Shown here: piece by piece, positions 17,933 through 28,088 of the stretch | Position numbering within the stretch: the stretch's first letter is position 1 | Layout: every line of letters starts with the position of its first letter | From: Candidatus Coproplasma stercoravium | GTDB taxonomy: Bacteria; Bacillota; Clostridia; Christensenellales; Borkfalkiaceae | Length of the DNA stretch: 64,000 nucleotides | Direction: 5' to 3' | Assembly (NCBI GenBank): GCA_018713165.1 | Contig: DVFR01000020.1 | Coordinates: 1-64,000 of the forward strand | Notes under the pieces: generated by a model | Told to the model about the DNA's origin: nothing | The model's database searches: none | Seen by the model: only the letters and a program-made list of their open reading frames with translations | Program-made: the position numbers and the translations under genes

Positions 17933-19868
17933 TCTCCCCTCCTTGGAAAAGGCTTATCACCTTTTCGGAAAAATCTTCGCAGGTAAAGTCGGTATCAATA
18001 TCGATTCCGAGCTCTCTAAGGCGCGCGCACGCCTTCGCCGTGAGGGGCACGTCCAGCCCGAGCGAGGTGAGCTCGTCGGCCTTTTTGAAGAGTTCGCGCG
18101 GGGCGGCGCAGTCGGCGACTTCACCGTCGGATATCACAGCCGCCTTCGTGCAGTTGTCGGCAATTTCGTCCATATCGTGCGAAACGACGATAACCGTAGA
18201 GCACCACTCGCGGTGAATTTTGTGCAGAAGCTCCATTATCTCCTGTTTGCCGAGGGGGTCGAGCCCCGCGGCAGGTTCGTCGAGAATGAGTATGTGGGGG
18301 CGGCTGACTATGACGCCCGCGATTGCGACGCGCCTCTTTTGCCCGCCCGACAAATCGAAGGGTGACTTATCTTTCACCTCTTCGTAGTTAAGCCCTACCA
18401 TCTCCAGCGCGTCGCGCACGGCAGATTCGGTCTCCTCCGCGGAAATGCCCTTGCGGAAATTTTTGAGCCCGAACGCCACGTCGGCAAACACCGTTTCGGC
18501 AAAGAGCTGGTATTCGGGGTACTGGAACACCATTCCCACGCTTTCGCGCAGTTTTACGAAGGGGCACTTTTTATCGGCGAGGTTGAACCGGCCGACGGTT
18601 ATTGAGGGAAGAACGGGCGCGGGCTGACCCTTTTTGGGCTTTTTGGCGCGGTACCTCTTTTCAGCCTGCGGCAGTTTTATGAGCGCGTTTAAATGCTGCA
18701 CGAGCGTAGACTTGCCGCTGCCCGTGTGACCTATTATGCCGAAGAACTCGCCCTCGTCTATGTGCAGGTTGATACCCTTTAAAGCCCTGGAGGCAAAGGG
18801 CGATTTCGCAGAATAGGTGAACGCGAGATTTTTCACGTCGATGTCCCATTCGTGCGGGCTTTCGGGCAGGGGAGCGGCGGTGAATGCCGCCGTCCTGCTT
18901 TTTACGCCGGCCGCGTCGGCGGCGTCCTTTATCTCTTCGGCGAGAATTTCGGGGGTGAGGCAATCTGCCACTGCAATTCCCGCCTTTTGCAGAGTTTTGC
19001 ATATCCTGCCGATTCTCGGCAGGCTTAAATTGTAGGCCTCCAGCCGCTCGCTGTGCAGAAATATCTCCGCGGGAGTGCCCTGCATCACTATCTCTCCGCG
19101 GTTTAAAACTATGGTGCGGTCGGCGAGCAGCGCCTCCTCCATGAAGTGGGTTATGAGTATTACCGTCATCCCCTCCTCGCGGTTGAGGCGGGAAACGACG
19201 CCCATAACCTCTCTTCTGCCGCGCGGGTCGAGCATCGCCGTAGATTCGTCCAATATTATTATGTCGGGCTTTATGGCAAGCACGCCCGCAATGGCAATGC
19301 GCTGCTTCTGTCCGCCCGAAAGGCGGGATGGCGTGCCCGTGCGGAACTGCTCCATTCCCACTGCTTTAAGCGCCCAGTCTATGCGCCTGCCTATCTCTTC
19401 GCGCTCCACCCCGATATTTTCGGGGCCGAAAGCCACGTCGTCCTCGATTATCGAGGCGACCATCTGGTTGTCGGGGTTCTGGAAAACTATGCCCGCCTTT
19501 TTTCGTATCTCAATCGGGTTTTTGCCCTCGGCGGTATCCAGCCCGAACACTACAACCTTGCCCTCGTCGGGAATGAGCAGTCCGTTTATCAGCCGCGCGA
19601 GCGTCGATTTGCCGCTGCCGTTGTGCCCGATTATTGCGAGGAACTCGCCCTTCTTTACCGTAAACGATACTCCGCTCAGCGCGGGGGCGGGCTGTTCGTT
19701 GTATGAGAAAGTTACGCCGTCGAAAACGACCGCGTTGCCGTCATCCGTATTTTCGGCGGCATCGGGGGCGCCTGCCTGCGCTGCGCCCGCCGCCATGTTT
19801 TCGCCGCCCGCCACTTGCGCGGGCGCAATTTTTTCAGCCGCGTCGGCGGCTTTGATATCTTCTTCCAT
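17925..19868 (-). CDS. Fused EcfA1-EcfA2 energy-coupling ATPase (two ABC domains in one polypeptide)
   Basis: Two Walker A (GHNGSGKST, GHTGSGKST), two LSGGQ and two Walker B motifs in one 647-aa ORF. Confidence 0.9.
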   Translation of the reverse strand: MEEDIKAADAAEKIAPAQVAGGENMAAGAAQAGAPDAAENTDDGNAVVFDGVTFSYNEQPAPALSGVSFTVKKGEFLAIIGHNGSGKSTLARLINGLLIPDEGKVVVFGLDTAEGKNPIEIRKKAGIVFQNPDNQMVASIIEDDVAFGPENIGVEREEIGRRIDWALKAVGMEQFRTGTPSRLSGGQKQRIAIAGVLAIKPDIIILDESTAMLDPRGRREVMGVVSRLNREEGMTVILITHFMEEALLADRTIVLNRGEIVMQGTPAEIFLHSERLEAYNLSLPRIGRICKTLQKAGIAVADCLTPEILAEEIKDAADAAGVKSRTAAFTAAPLPESPHEWDIDVKNLAFTYSAKSPFASRALKGINLHIDEGEFFGIIGHTGSGKSTLVQHLNALIKLPQAEKRYRAKKPKKGQPAPVLPSITVGRFNLADKKCPFVKLRESVGMVFQYPEYQLFAETVFADVAFGLKNFRKGISAEETESAVRDALEMVGLNYEEVKDKSPFDLSGGQKRRVAIAGVIVSRPHILILDEPAAGLDPLGKQEIMELLHKIHREWCSTVIVVSHDMDEIADNCTKAAVISDGEVADCAAPRELFKKADELTSLGLDVPLTAKACARLRELGIDIDTDFTCEDFSEKVISLFQGGENA

Positions 19869-20111
19869 TATCTACCTTTTTATTTGCACTGATTATAACA
19901 AATAAACAAAACTTTAACAACAGATTACGCTCCGTTTTTTACCAAAGAAAGATAAAAAATTTGTGAACGCGCGCCCGTGCGCGCGGAAACGGGCGCGGGC
20001 GGGGCTAATATTTTTTGGCAGATTTTGCCTTGCGTGACAACTTTTAACAGACTTTACGCCCGATTTTTAAACAAGTTTTAAAATATATTGAAAATATATT
20101 TCAAATGGATA

Positions 20112-20140
20112 TTGACTTTTTTCAAGTATTGTTCTATAAT
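20112..20140 (+). promoter_or_regulatory. Sigma-A type promoter for nifJ: TTGACT-17-TATAAT
   Basis: Near-consensus -35 and -10 with 17-bp spacer, ~65 bp upstream of nifJ ATG. Confidence 0.75.
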
Positions 20141-20204
20141 ATTTTCGTGTGAAAATACACAAAGTTATTGATTTGCTTAAATATTTCAAACGGAGGTTTT
20201 ATTG

Positions 20205-23200
20205 ATGAAAAAGTTGACTATCGACGGTAATACCGCCGCCAGCCACGTTGCGTACGCCTTTTCGGAAGTAGCGGCAATTTATCCCATTACGCCCTCTTCC
20301 CCCATGGCGGAAGTTGCCGATGAATGGGCAACCGCAGGAAGAACCAACATGTGGGGGCAGAAAGTTAAGATTGCCGAGATGCAGTCCGAAGGCGGCGCCG
20401 CAGGCGCGGTTCACGGCTCGCTCTCCGCAGGCGCTCTGACCACTACCTTCACCGCGTCGCAGGGTCTTCTTTTAATGATTCCCAACATGTATAAGATTTC
20501 GGGCGAACTGCTGCCCATGGTAATGCACGTTTCCGCGCGCGCCCTGGCTGCCCACTCGCTCAACATATTCGGCGACCATGCCGACGTTATGGCATGCCGC
20601 CAGACAGGTTTTGCAATGCTCTGCGATTCGTCCGTACAGGAAGTTATGGACCTCGCGCTCGTTGCGCACCTCTCCACCCTCAAATCTAAAGTTCCCTTCA
20701 TCAACTTCTTCGACGGTTTCAGAACCTCGCACGAAGTTGCAAAGATTGACGTCTGGGACGAAGCAGACGACTATGCAGAGATAAGGGCTATATGCGACGA
20801 GGCAGGCATCGCCGCCGACGTTGCAGACTTCAAGAGCCGCTCTCTTAACCCCGAGCACCCCATCCAGAAGGGTACCGCGCAGAACGGCGACACCTACTTC
20901 CAGAACAGGGAGACTGCAAACAGCTACTACGAAGCAACCCCCGCTATCGTTCAGAAGATGATGGACCTCGTTTCCTCCAAGTGCGGAAGGAAATACCACC
21001 TCTTCGACTACGTGGGCGCACCCGACGCGGAAGAAGTTATCGTTGCCATGGGCTCTGCCTGCGAAACGATTGAAGAGAGCATCAACAAGCTCAACGCGAT
21101 GGGCAAGAAATACGGCCTCGTAAAAGTTCGTCTTTACAGGCCTTTCGTTGCAGACGCATTCGTTGCCGCTCTTCCCAAGAGCGCCAAGAAGATTGCCGTA
21201 CTCGACAGGACGAAGGAGCCCGGCTCCCTCGGCGAGCCTTTATACCTCGACGTTTGCTCGGCGCTGCTTGAAAAGGGCGTAACCAAGGCGAAAGTAGTAG
21301 GCGGCCGCTACGGCCTCGGTTCCAAGGAGTTCACCCCCTCCATGGTTCTCGCAGTTTACAAGAACCTTGAAAAGAAGGAACCCAAGAACCACTTCACCAT
21401 CGGTATTTACGAGGACGTAACCAACAGCTCGCTCGATTTCTCCGAGAAGTTCGACGCAGCTCCCGCAGGTTCGACCTCCTGCAAGTTCTACGGTCTCGGT
21501 TCCGACGGTACCGTTGGCGCAAACAAGAACTCCATCAAGATTATCGGCGACCATACCGACAAGCACGCACAGGCGTACTTCTTCTACGACTCCAAGAAGT
21601 CGGGCGGCATCACGGTTTCCCACCTCCGTTTCGGCGATACGCCCATACAGTCGGAATACCTCATCGACTCCGCAGACTTCGTTCAGTGCTCCAACCCCTC
21701 CTACATCACCCGCTACGATATGACTAGCGACATCAAAGAGGGCGGCACCTTCCTCATCAACACCGACGCTACCACGGTTGAAAAGCTCGAAGAATTCCTG
21801 CCCGCAAAGGTTAAGCAGGACATCGCCAAAAAGCACATCAACCTCTACGTTATCGACGCTATCCACATCGCAGGCAAACTCGGACTTAAAGGCAGGACGA
21901 ACACCATTCTCCAGTCGGCGTTCTTCCGCGTTAATCCCCAGATTATGCCCTACGACAAGGCTATCGAATACATGAAGTACATGGCCAAGAAGTCCTTCGG
22001 CAGAAAGGGCGACGCTGTCGTTCAGATGAACTACGACGCCATCGATTCCGCCGCAGGCGACAACCTCGTAAAGATTGACGTTCCCGCTTCGTGGGCAAAC
22101 GCTACGACGGGCGCCGAGATGGTCGAGGGACATGCCGACAAGTACTATCAGGAAATAATCAAACCCATCCTCTATCTCCAGGGCGACAAATTAAAGTCCT
22201 CGCAGTTCAACGCAGACGGCCACGTTCCCACCGGCACGACCAAGTTTGAAAAGCGCGGCGTTGCCGTTACCGTTCCCGAGATAATTCAGGACAAGTGCAT
22301 ACAGTGCGGCACCTGCTCGTTCGTATGCCCTCATGCTTGTCTGCGTCCCGCACTCGTTGCTAACGACGCGACCGACAAGCCCGAAACGCTTACCACCAAA
22401 CCTGCAATCGGCATCCCCGGCTACGGCTACAAGATGCAGGTATCTCCCCTCGACTGCATGGGATGCGGCGTGTGCGCAACCGTTTGCCCCGTAAAGGACG
22501 GCGGCGCCATAAAGATGATACCTCTTGCAGAGTCGCTTGAAAAAGGCGAGGACAAGAACTGGGAGTATGCGGTTGACCTTCCCGCGGTTGATACCTCCAA
22601 GTTCAAGAAAGAGACCGTTAAGGGCTGCCAGTTCTGCACACCCCTCTTCGAGTTCTCCGGCGCATGCGCAGGCTGCGGCGAAACTCCTTACGTTAAAGTT
22701 ATAACCCAGCTCTTCGGCGAAGACATGGTTATCGCAAACGCGACGGGCTGCTCCTCCATTTACGGCGGTTCCTCGCCTACGTGCCCCTACACGACCAACA
22801 AAGAGGGTCACGGTCCCGCATGGGCTAACTCCCTGTTCGAAGACAACGCAGAGTTCGGCTACGGCATGAACCTCGCATATTCGGCAAGGCGCAATGCCAT
22901 AAAGGGCAAAGTTGAAAAGCTTGCCGGCCTTTGGGACGGCGAAGGCAAAGCTGCTTGCGAAGCTTACCTTGCCGCATTCGAAGACAGAGAACCTTCCAAG
23001 AAAGCTTCAAAAGAGCTTGTAAAATACCTTGAAGGCTGCAAGGACTGCGGTTGCGAGGCCGACGCGCTCGTTAAAGAGATTCTTGCCGACAAAGACTGCC
23101 TTGCCAAGAAGTCCATCTGGATATTCGGCGGCGACGGCTGGGCATACGATATCGGTTACGGCGGACTCGACCACGTTATAGCCGAAGGCGAAGACGTAAA

Positions 23201-23747
23201 TATCCTCGTACTCGACACCGAAGTTTACTCCAACACCGGCGGCCAGGCTTCCAAGTCGACCAACATCGGCGCGGTTGCCAAGTTCGCTTCCGCGGGCAAG
23301 AGGGTAAAGAAGAAGGACCTCGGCATGATTGCAAAGACGTACGGCTACGTATACGTTGCACAGTGCTCGATGGGCGCTAACCCCGGACAGTTCTTAAAGG
23401 CTATATCCGAGGCAGAAGCTTACCACGGCCCTTCGCTGATTATCTGCTACGCACCCTGCATCAACCACGGCATCAACATGACCAAGAGCCAGCTCGAAGA
23501 GAAGGCGGCTGTTGACTGCGGTTACTGGCAGCTTTACAGGTACAACCCCGAAGGCGAAGTATTCACGCTCGACAGCAAGCCCGACCCCAACTTCGAAGGC
23601 TACCAGTCCTTCCTCGCAGGCGAGACGAGGTACTCCTCGCTTGTTAAGACCCAGGGCGCCGAAGTTGCAAACGAGCTCTTCAAGAAGACCGAGGAATCGG
23701 CAAAAGAGAGGCTCGAAGGCTACAAGAAGCTTGCAGGCAAAGAATAA
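20205..23747 (+). CDS. nifJ: Pyruvate:ferredoxin (flavodoxin) oxidoreductase
   Basis: AAVAYAFSEVAAIYPITPSSPMAE, two 4Fe-4S motifs CIQCGTCSFVCPHAC and CMGCGVCATVCPVK, TPP domain GDGWAYDIGYGGLDH. Confidence 0.96.
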   Translation: MKKLTIDGNTAASHVAYAFSEVAAIYPITPSSPMAEVADEWATAGRTNMWGQKVKIAEMQSEGGAAGAVHGSLSAGALTTTFTASQGLLLMIPNMYKISGELLPMVMHVSARALAAHSLNIFGDHADVMACRQTGFAMLCDSSVQEVMDLALVAHLSTLKSKVPFINFFDGFRTSHEVAKIDVWDEADDYAEIRAICDEAGIAADVADFKSRSLNPEHPIQKGTAQNGDTYFQNRETANSYYEATPAIVQKMMDLVSSKCGRKYHLFDYVGAPDAEEVIVAMGSACETIEESINKLNAMGKKYGLVKVRLYRPFVADAFVAALPKSAKKIAVLDRTKEPGSLGEPLYLDVCSALLEKGVTKAKVVGGRYGLGSKEFTPSMVLAVYKNLEKKEPKNHFTIGIYEDVTNSSLDFSEKFDAAPAGSTSCKFYGLGSDGTVGANKNSIKIIGDHTDKHAQAYFFYDSKKSGGITVSHLRFGDTPIQSEYLIDSADFVQCSNPSYITRYDMTSDIKEGGTFLINTDATTVEKLEEFLPAKVKQDIAKKHINLYVIDAIHIAGKLGLKGRTNTILQSAFFRVNPQIMPYDKAIEYMKYMAKKSFGRKGDAVVQMNYDAIDSAAGDNLVKIDVPASWANATTGAEMVEGHADKYYQEIIKPILYLQGDKLKSSQFNADGHVPTGTTKFEKRGVAVTVPEIIQDKCIQCGTCSFVCPHACLRPALVANDATDKPETLTTKPAIGIPGYGYKMQVSPLDCMGCGVCATVCPVKDGGAIKMIPLAESLEKGEDKNWEYAVDLPAVDTSKFKKETVKGCQFCTPLFEFSGACAGCGETPYVKVITQLFGEDMVIANATGCSSIYGGSSPTCPYTTNKEGHGPAWANSLFEDNAEFGYGMNLAYSARRNAIKGKVEKLAGLWDGEGKAACEAYLAAFEDREPSKKASKELVKYLEGCKDCGCEADALVKEILADKDCLAKKSIWIFGGDGWAYDIGYGGLDHVIAEGEDVNILVLDTEVYSNTGGQASKSTNIGAVAKFASAGKRVKKKDLGMIAKTYGYVYVAQCSMGANPGQFLKAISEAEAYHGPSLIICYAPCINHGINMTKSQLEEKAAVDCGYWQLYRYNPEGEVFTLDSKPDPNFEGYQSFLAGETRYSSLVKTQGAEVANELFKKTEESAKERLEGYKKLAGKE

Positions 23748-23778
23748 TCAATAACTAACTCCGTTTTATAAAAATACA

Positions 23779-23812
23779 AAAGCCCCCGCCTTTTCAGGCG
23801 GGGGCTTTTGAC
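23779..23812 (+). terminator. Intrinsic terminator AAGCCCCCGCC...GGCGGGGGCTTTT
   Basis: Perfect inverted repeat plus T-run. Confidence 0.9.
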
Positions 23813-23871
23813 AAATTTTGCATATCCGCATTTAAGGCTCCCTTGTGTAAAGGGACGAACATTGTTGTTCT

Positions 23872-23897
23872 ACAAACAGCAGACACCCGCTGTTTGT
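23872..23897. repeat. Dispersed hairpin ACAAACAGC...GCTGTTTGT (AAACAGCGG family)
   Basis: Same GACACCCGCTGTTT core at 35119-35142 and 51347-51368. Confidence 0.75.
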
Positions 23898-24269
23898 ACA
23901 ATGTGAGATGAGCGAGCATATAGTACAAGGTGCGAGCGATGACCGCGCGAGGAACTTTAGTTCCGACACTTTGCGGAGGGCTCCCTTCGGGAAACCGCAA
24001 AAAACGGCGTTCCCCTTGCGCCGTTTGAGAATGGCGCGCGGGAGCGTGACTGAGGGATTGTTTGTCGTTGCCAAAGCCAGCCTATAATTCCGAATACGTC
24101 GCAGCCTTATCTCCTACAATCCCCCCTTTACTTCCCCCTTTACACAAGGGGGGCTCATGGCAGGGCGTCCCCCTTTGCACAAGGGGGCTCGGGTTGAGAG
24201 CAAAAAACATTTACCCCTCTGCTGTCATTCTGAGCGGAGCCGCAGGTGCAGGTTAACTATTACGTGCTG

Positions 24270-24521
24270 CTAATTTATATTGTCGTCGTCGTTGAACAAC
24301 CCATCAAATAAATCGTCGGGCGTTATATCGAACAATTTGCATAAGAATACAATCTTTTCATAGTCCAACTCAATCTGACCGCTTTCATATTTAAAATAAT
24401 CGGTCTGATATTTACCTAATGCGTCGGCGACTTGCTGCTGCGTCATTCCCATAGCGATTCGCGCCGCTTTCAAATTTTTTCCGACTGCTTCCCTAAGATT
24501 TTTTACTTTACTCTTATCCAT
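24270..24521 (-). CDS. XRE-family HTH regulator, 83 aa
   Basis: NLKAARIAMGMTQQQVADALGKYQTDYFKYESGQ. Confidence 0.9.
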   Translation of the reverse strand: MDKSKVKNLREAVGKNLKAARIAMGMTQQQVADALGKYQTDYFKYESGQIELDYEKIVFLCKLFDITPDDLFDGLFNDDDNIN

Positions 24522-24562
24522 ACCGCAATTATATCCGTTTTACAGCAAATTTTTCTATAAAT

Positions 24563-24610
24563 ATAGTAAAAATTACTATAAAACTCTTGATTTATAGTAA
24601 AAATTACTAT
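24563..24610. promoter_or_regulatory. Two ATAGTAA-AAA-TTACTAT operator-like inverted repeats (24563-24579 and 24594-24610) in the divergent promoter region
   Basis: Two identical 17-bp dyads 31 bp apart; the second fills the 17-bp spacer of TTGATT(24587)/TATAAT(24610). Confidence 0.8.
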
Positions 24611-24647
24611 ATAATAGAGTTACAAACATACATAAGGAGATAATATT

Positions 24648-24911
24648 ATGTCTGCAATCGAGGATATTTTTTGGAATGCGAGGGGCTACTGCGAAAATAT
24701 TAAGCCGAGCAAAAAATATTTTGAACAGTTGGAAAAGTGTGCCGACCTGAGCGAAAAACTCGGCGAAGGTTTAAACGAAGAACAAATGAATTTGCTGCGC
24801 GAACTTTCAATCGAGCACGGCGGGTTGGAATCCGAAAGCAACCTCTCACATTTTTCAGAAGGTTTTAAACTCGGGCTCACCCTCGCCGCGGAGAGTTTTT
24901 TAAACAAATAG
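24648..24911 (+). CDS. Small helical protein, 87 aa (resembles DUF6809-type small proteins)
   Basis: ORF with RBS AAGGAG; 'SEGFKLGLTLAAE' C-terminus. Confidence 0.6.
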   Translation: MSAIEDIFWNARGYCENIKPSKKYFEQLEKCADLSEKLGEGLNEEQMNLLRELSIEHGGLESESNLSHFSEGFKLGLTLAAESFLNK

Positions 24912-24966
24912 GTAGATTTTTTAATTAATTGCCCTGCACATATGCCGCAATGAACACGCTTTGTAT

Positions 24967-25010
24967 ATAAAGAGCCCCCGCCGCGCATTCTTGCGCGGCG
25001 GGGGCTTTGC
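24967..25010. terminator. Bidirectional-type terminator AGCCCCCGCCGCGCA...TGCGCGGCGGGGGCT
   Basis: Perfect inverted repeat between convergent genes. Confidence 0.85.
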
Positions 25011-25041
25011 CAAACAATTTTTCGGGCTATGGCGCAATCTT

Positions 25042-26952
25042 TTATGCGTCTACACCCAAGCCTTTATCTACATACTGAATATTGCTGAATGTTGCAACCG
25101 TTTCTCTGTTTGCAAACAGACAAATGTAGTCAAACTCATTATCTCTCGCAGCGAAATCGAAATCGGTATAGGTATTCATGTAGGTGACATCGCCTATGGT
25201 GAAACTGGTATGAACCGTCTGATTCGTTCTCGTAATCTTAACGGTATAAGTTACTCCCGTTGCAATTGCTGCGGTATTGCTCTCTTTGTTAAGCTTTCCC
25301 GATTCGCGACTGAATAATATGTTGAGAGCGGAATCAGAAGTTACAACACCTGCCGCAACATAATTCGAAGCCAGCGTATCGTCACGCTCGTCTACTAGTA
25401 TATCGTCGCGAAGCATTACGCCAAAACCGGTCTGCTTGATACCCGTATAATTTTCGAGCGTAACGTCTACGGTGATTTCAAAATTTCTGTTATGCTCTAT
25501 CTGCATAAACGCGGCAGCAAAACCATCGGAAGACGACTGGAATTTTCCCTTATCGTCCGACGAACCAACCTTAAACGTAATGCCGCCTGCAGCATCGGTA
25601 CCCTGTTCGATAATGAAAGGGCTTACGCTATTGCCGCCGAGCGTACCCATTGCCGTGCCGTACCACCCATCGGCTGTAATCGTCCAATTCGCCGACTTAT
25701 CGGTTGCGGGGTCGAACGGCGTATAGTCGGGCTCTTTATACTCGGAATTTATGCCTGCCGCATAATCAGCCTCGTAAGTGGGCTTTACAATATCGCCGAG
25801 CACATAGTCGCCGAGAGGGTTATCCGACTTTGCAAGTTCGCTTGCAATGTGGTAAGCGTTCATCTTTGCGCCATACATGTTGGTATGGGTCGTATCCACG
25901 CCCGAACGCACTCCGTTTTTCGTGGCAGTCCATGCGTGGTAGTCCACAGCCTTATCATAGCCGAGAGCTGCATAGTCGGCCTTTGTTATCGCGGTGAGGT
26001 CTACCACCGTCGTATCCGTAGCCGCACCCAGGTCGCGTATTGCCTTTGCATAATCGCCGCCTGCAAATTCTATATCTCCGACCGTCGCGGTTTCGGTTAT
26101 ATGGGCGCTCGAACCTTCGTAATTGTCGCTCGAATTTGCCCTGACGATGGGCGTGCAGAGTATGGGCGTTGCGCCGGCGTCTTCGGCAACCTTTATATAA
26201 TAGTTATAAAGAGTATAGGCAAACGAAGCAGCCCTGCCGTTTATAAGCGTAGTCGAATCGGTATAGGGCAGATTGGGGTTGGTGTATCTCTCCGTCTCCG
26301 CCTTTTCGTCGTTATGCCCAAAGCCTATTATAATGTAGTCGCCCTCACCTATGCTGTTTACCAGAGTATCGTAGTTATCCTCCGAAAGGAAGCTGTACGA
26401 ACTTCTGCCGGAAAGCGCGAGATTGCTAACGGTAACTTTGTCGCTTACAAAATTTTCAAACTGCGTGCCATAGCCGTAGCGCGGCAGATAATATGCATCG
26501 CTAAACGAGCACACGGTAGAGTCGCCTACAAAATAAACGGTGGTTTCGGGCAGTTCTTCGGGGTCTGTCGCGGGTTCGACGGTATATGTAACAGTATTTG
26601 ATTTGTCACTGTCGGAATACTTTTCGTCGTTGCTCGTGGCAACAACGGCAAACGTATAACTTCCGGGGTCACTTATGCTTATCGTATACGAAGTGGCGGT
26701 TACGGTACCCGCAACCGTGTCGCCTTGATAAACGGTGTAGCCGTCGGCATTGGTGACTGCGTTCCACGAAATTACGTTTTCGCTGAGCGATATCTGTGGA
26801 GCAGCAAGCTGAGTAACAGAAGGCGTAGCGTCATCGCCTCCGTTCCCGCCACCGTCTCCGTTGCCGCCTCCGCTGTTATCTGCACAACCGGCAAAAACCG
26901 CCGCGCCCATGCAGGCCGCAACAAAAAGTGAAAATAATTTTTTCTTTTTCAT
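25042..26952 (-). CDS. Secreted lipoprotein, GDSL/SGNH hydrolase (rhamnogalacturonan acetylesterase-like) with FN3-like N-terminal and extra C-terminal domain
   Basis: Lipobox AVFAGC; FVGDSTVCSF block I; GHND; DTTHTNMYGA block V. Confidence 0.75.
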   Translation of the reverse strand: MKKKKLFSLFVAACMGAAVFAGCADNSGGGNGDGGGNGGDDATPSVTQLAAPQISLSENVISWNAVTNADGYTVYQGDTVAGTVTATSYTISISDPGSYTFAVVATSNDEKYSDSDKSNTVTYTVEPATDPEELPETTVYFVGDSTVCSFSDAYYLPRYGYGTQFENFVSDKVTVSNLALSGRSSYSFLSEDNYDTLVNSIGEGDYIIIGFGHNDEKAETERYTNPNLPYTDSTTLINGRAASFAYTLYNYYIKVAEDAGATPILCTPIVRANSSDNYEGSSAHITETATVGDIEFAGGDYAKAIRDLGAATDTTVVDLTAITKADYAALGYDKAVDYHAWTATKNGVRSGVDTTHTNMYGAKMNAYHIASELAKSDNPLGDYVLGDIVKPTYEADYAAGINSEYKEPDYTPFDPATDKSANWTITADGWYGTAMGTLGGNSVSPFIIEQGTDAAGGITFKVGSSDDKGKFQSSSDGFAAAFMQIEHNRNFEITVDVTLENYTGIKQTGFGVMLRDDILVDERDDTLASNYVAAGVVTSDSALNILFSRESGKLNKESNTAAIATGVTYTVKITRTNQTVHTSFTIGDVTYMNTYTDFDFAARDNEFDYICLFANRETVATFSNIQYVDKGLGVDA

Positions 26953-27056
26953 CTTATCCCCCTTGTTAAATTTGATACTATATATATTTTACGACACTTT
27001 TTGTCAGCAGTCAAATGTTATTCGCTATCAAAAACAGAAATATTTTCACAAACAGT

Positions 27057-27087
27057 AAGCCGTGGCGGCTTTTGCCGCCACGGCTTA
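27057..27087. terminator. Intrinsic terminator AAGCCGTGGCGGC-TTTT-GCCGCCACGGCTTA
   Basis: Perfect inverted repeat downstream of the minus-strand aldose epimerase gene region. Confidence 0.7.
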
Positions 27088-27106
27088 TTTAATATACATT
27101 TTAAAA

Positions 27107-27931
27107 TCAGTCTTTATCCACGGAGAGCGTGTACGAAAATTCGCTACCTGCCCCGCGGTCAAAATTCATGAACGGCTTTAACGAGAGCTCGCGCGGGAAG
27201 GCGGGGTTATCGTTTATGCCCCACCACGGCTCCACGCACACATAGTCGCCGCCCTCTTCGTTCGACCAGAACGCAAACAGCGGGCAGTCCGACCTGTACG
27301 CATAGGTATATCCGTCCTGCGTGCGCGCATATATCGCACCGCCCGAGAGCGAGCCGAGCTGAAAGGTTTTGCACTCTTTAAAGAACGCCTTGTCGGCGAC
27401 GAATCTTTTAAGGTGCGGCATTGCCGCCGCGCCGCCTTCGAGCGGATATATTACGGGGTGTTCCTCGTTTTCAAACTCAATCACCGCACTGCCGCCCGGC
27501 GCATACATGCCGGGGTGCCCGCCGACATAAAAGGGCATAACGCCGCCCTTTGAACGCACGAAGTAGGTAATTTTTACCGAATTTTTTATAAGCTCGTAGC
27601 TCACCGAAAAATCAAACTCAAACGGGTAGCTTTTAAGCGTTTCAGAATCGGACGAGAACGAAAGCGTAAGCTTGTTTTCGCCGATTTTCTCCGCCGAAAG
27701 GCGCGCATAGCGCGCAAGTCCGTGCGACTTTAATTCATAAGTTTTGCCGCACACCTCGAACGGCGCGGCGTGACCGATTATCGGAAATATCACGACGTCG
27801 CGGCTCTTCCACGCCTCGCCGCCCTGCCACAGCCGTTCTTCGCCCGAAGGCTTGTACACGAGCGAGTGCATCGCGCCGCCCTCGTCGTTTACCGTAAGTT
27901 TTAAAAATTCGTTTTCAATAGAATGAAGCAT
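27107..27931 (-). CDS. Aldose 1-epimerase family protein
   Basis: MLHSIENEFLKLTVNDEGGAMHSLVYKPSGEERLWQG, VEPWWGINDN. Confidence 0.85.
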   Translation of the reverse strand: MLHSIENEFLKLTVNDEGGAMHSLVYKPSGEERLWQGGEAWKSRDVVIFPIIGHAAPFEVCGKTYELKSHGLARYARLSAEKIGENKLTLSFSSDSETLKSYPFEFDFSVSYELIKNSVKITYFVRSKGGVMPFYVGGHPGMYAPGGSAVIEFENEEHPVIYPLEGGAAAMPHLKRFVADKAFFKECKTFQLGSLSGGAIYARTQDGYTYAYRSDCPLFAFWSNEEGGDYVCVEPWWGINDNPAFPRELSLKPFMNFDRGAGSEFSYTLSVDKD

Positions 27932-28088
27932 ATTTTCCCCCTTCAAGGCGCAACGCGCCTTAACTTTGCGCAGTATTGCGCAAATCACCACATACGCCGC
28001 AAGGCGTATTCATTACGCGCGCAACGCGCTCATAACTTTTTAACGCGCAACGCGCCTTAACTTATCATGCGCGCCGTTCTGGCGCATT

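Noticed and set aside
21240-22133. 297-aa ORF antisense to nifJ
   Set aside because: Lies wholly inside a clear nifJ reading frame; no RBS or domain.
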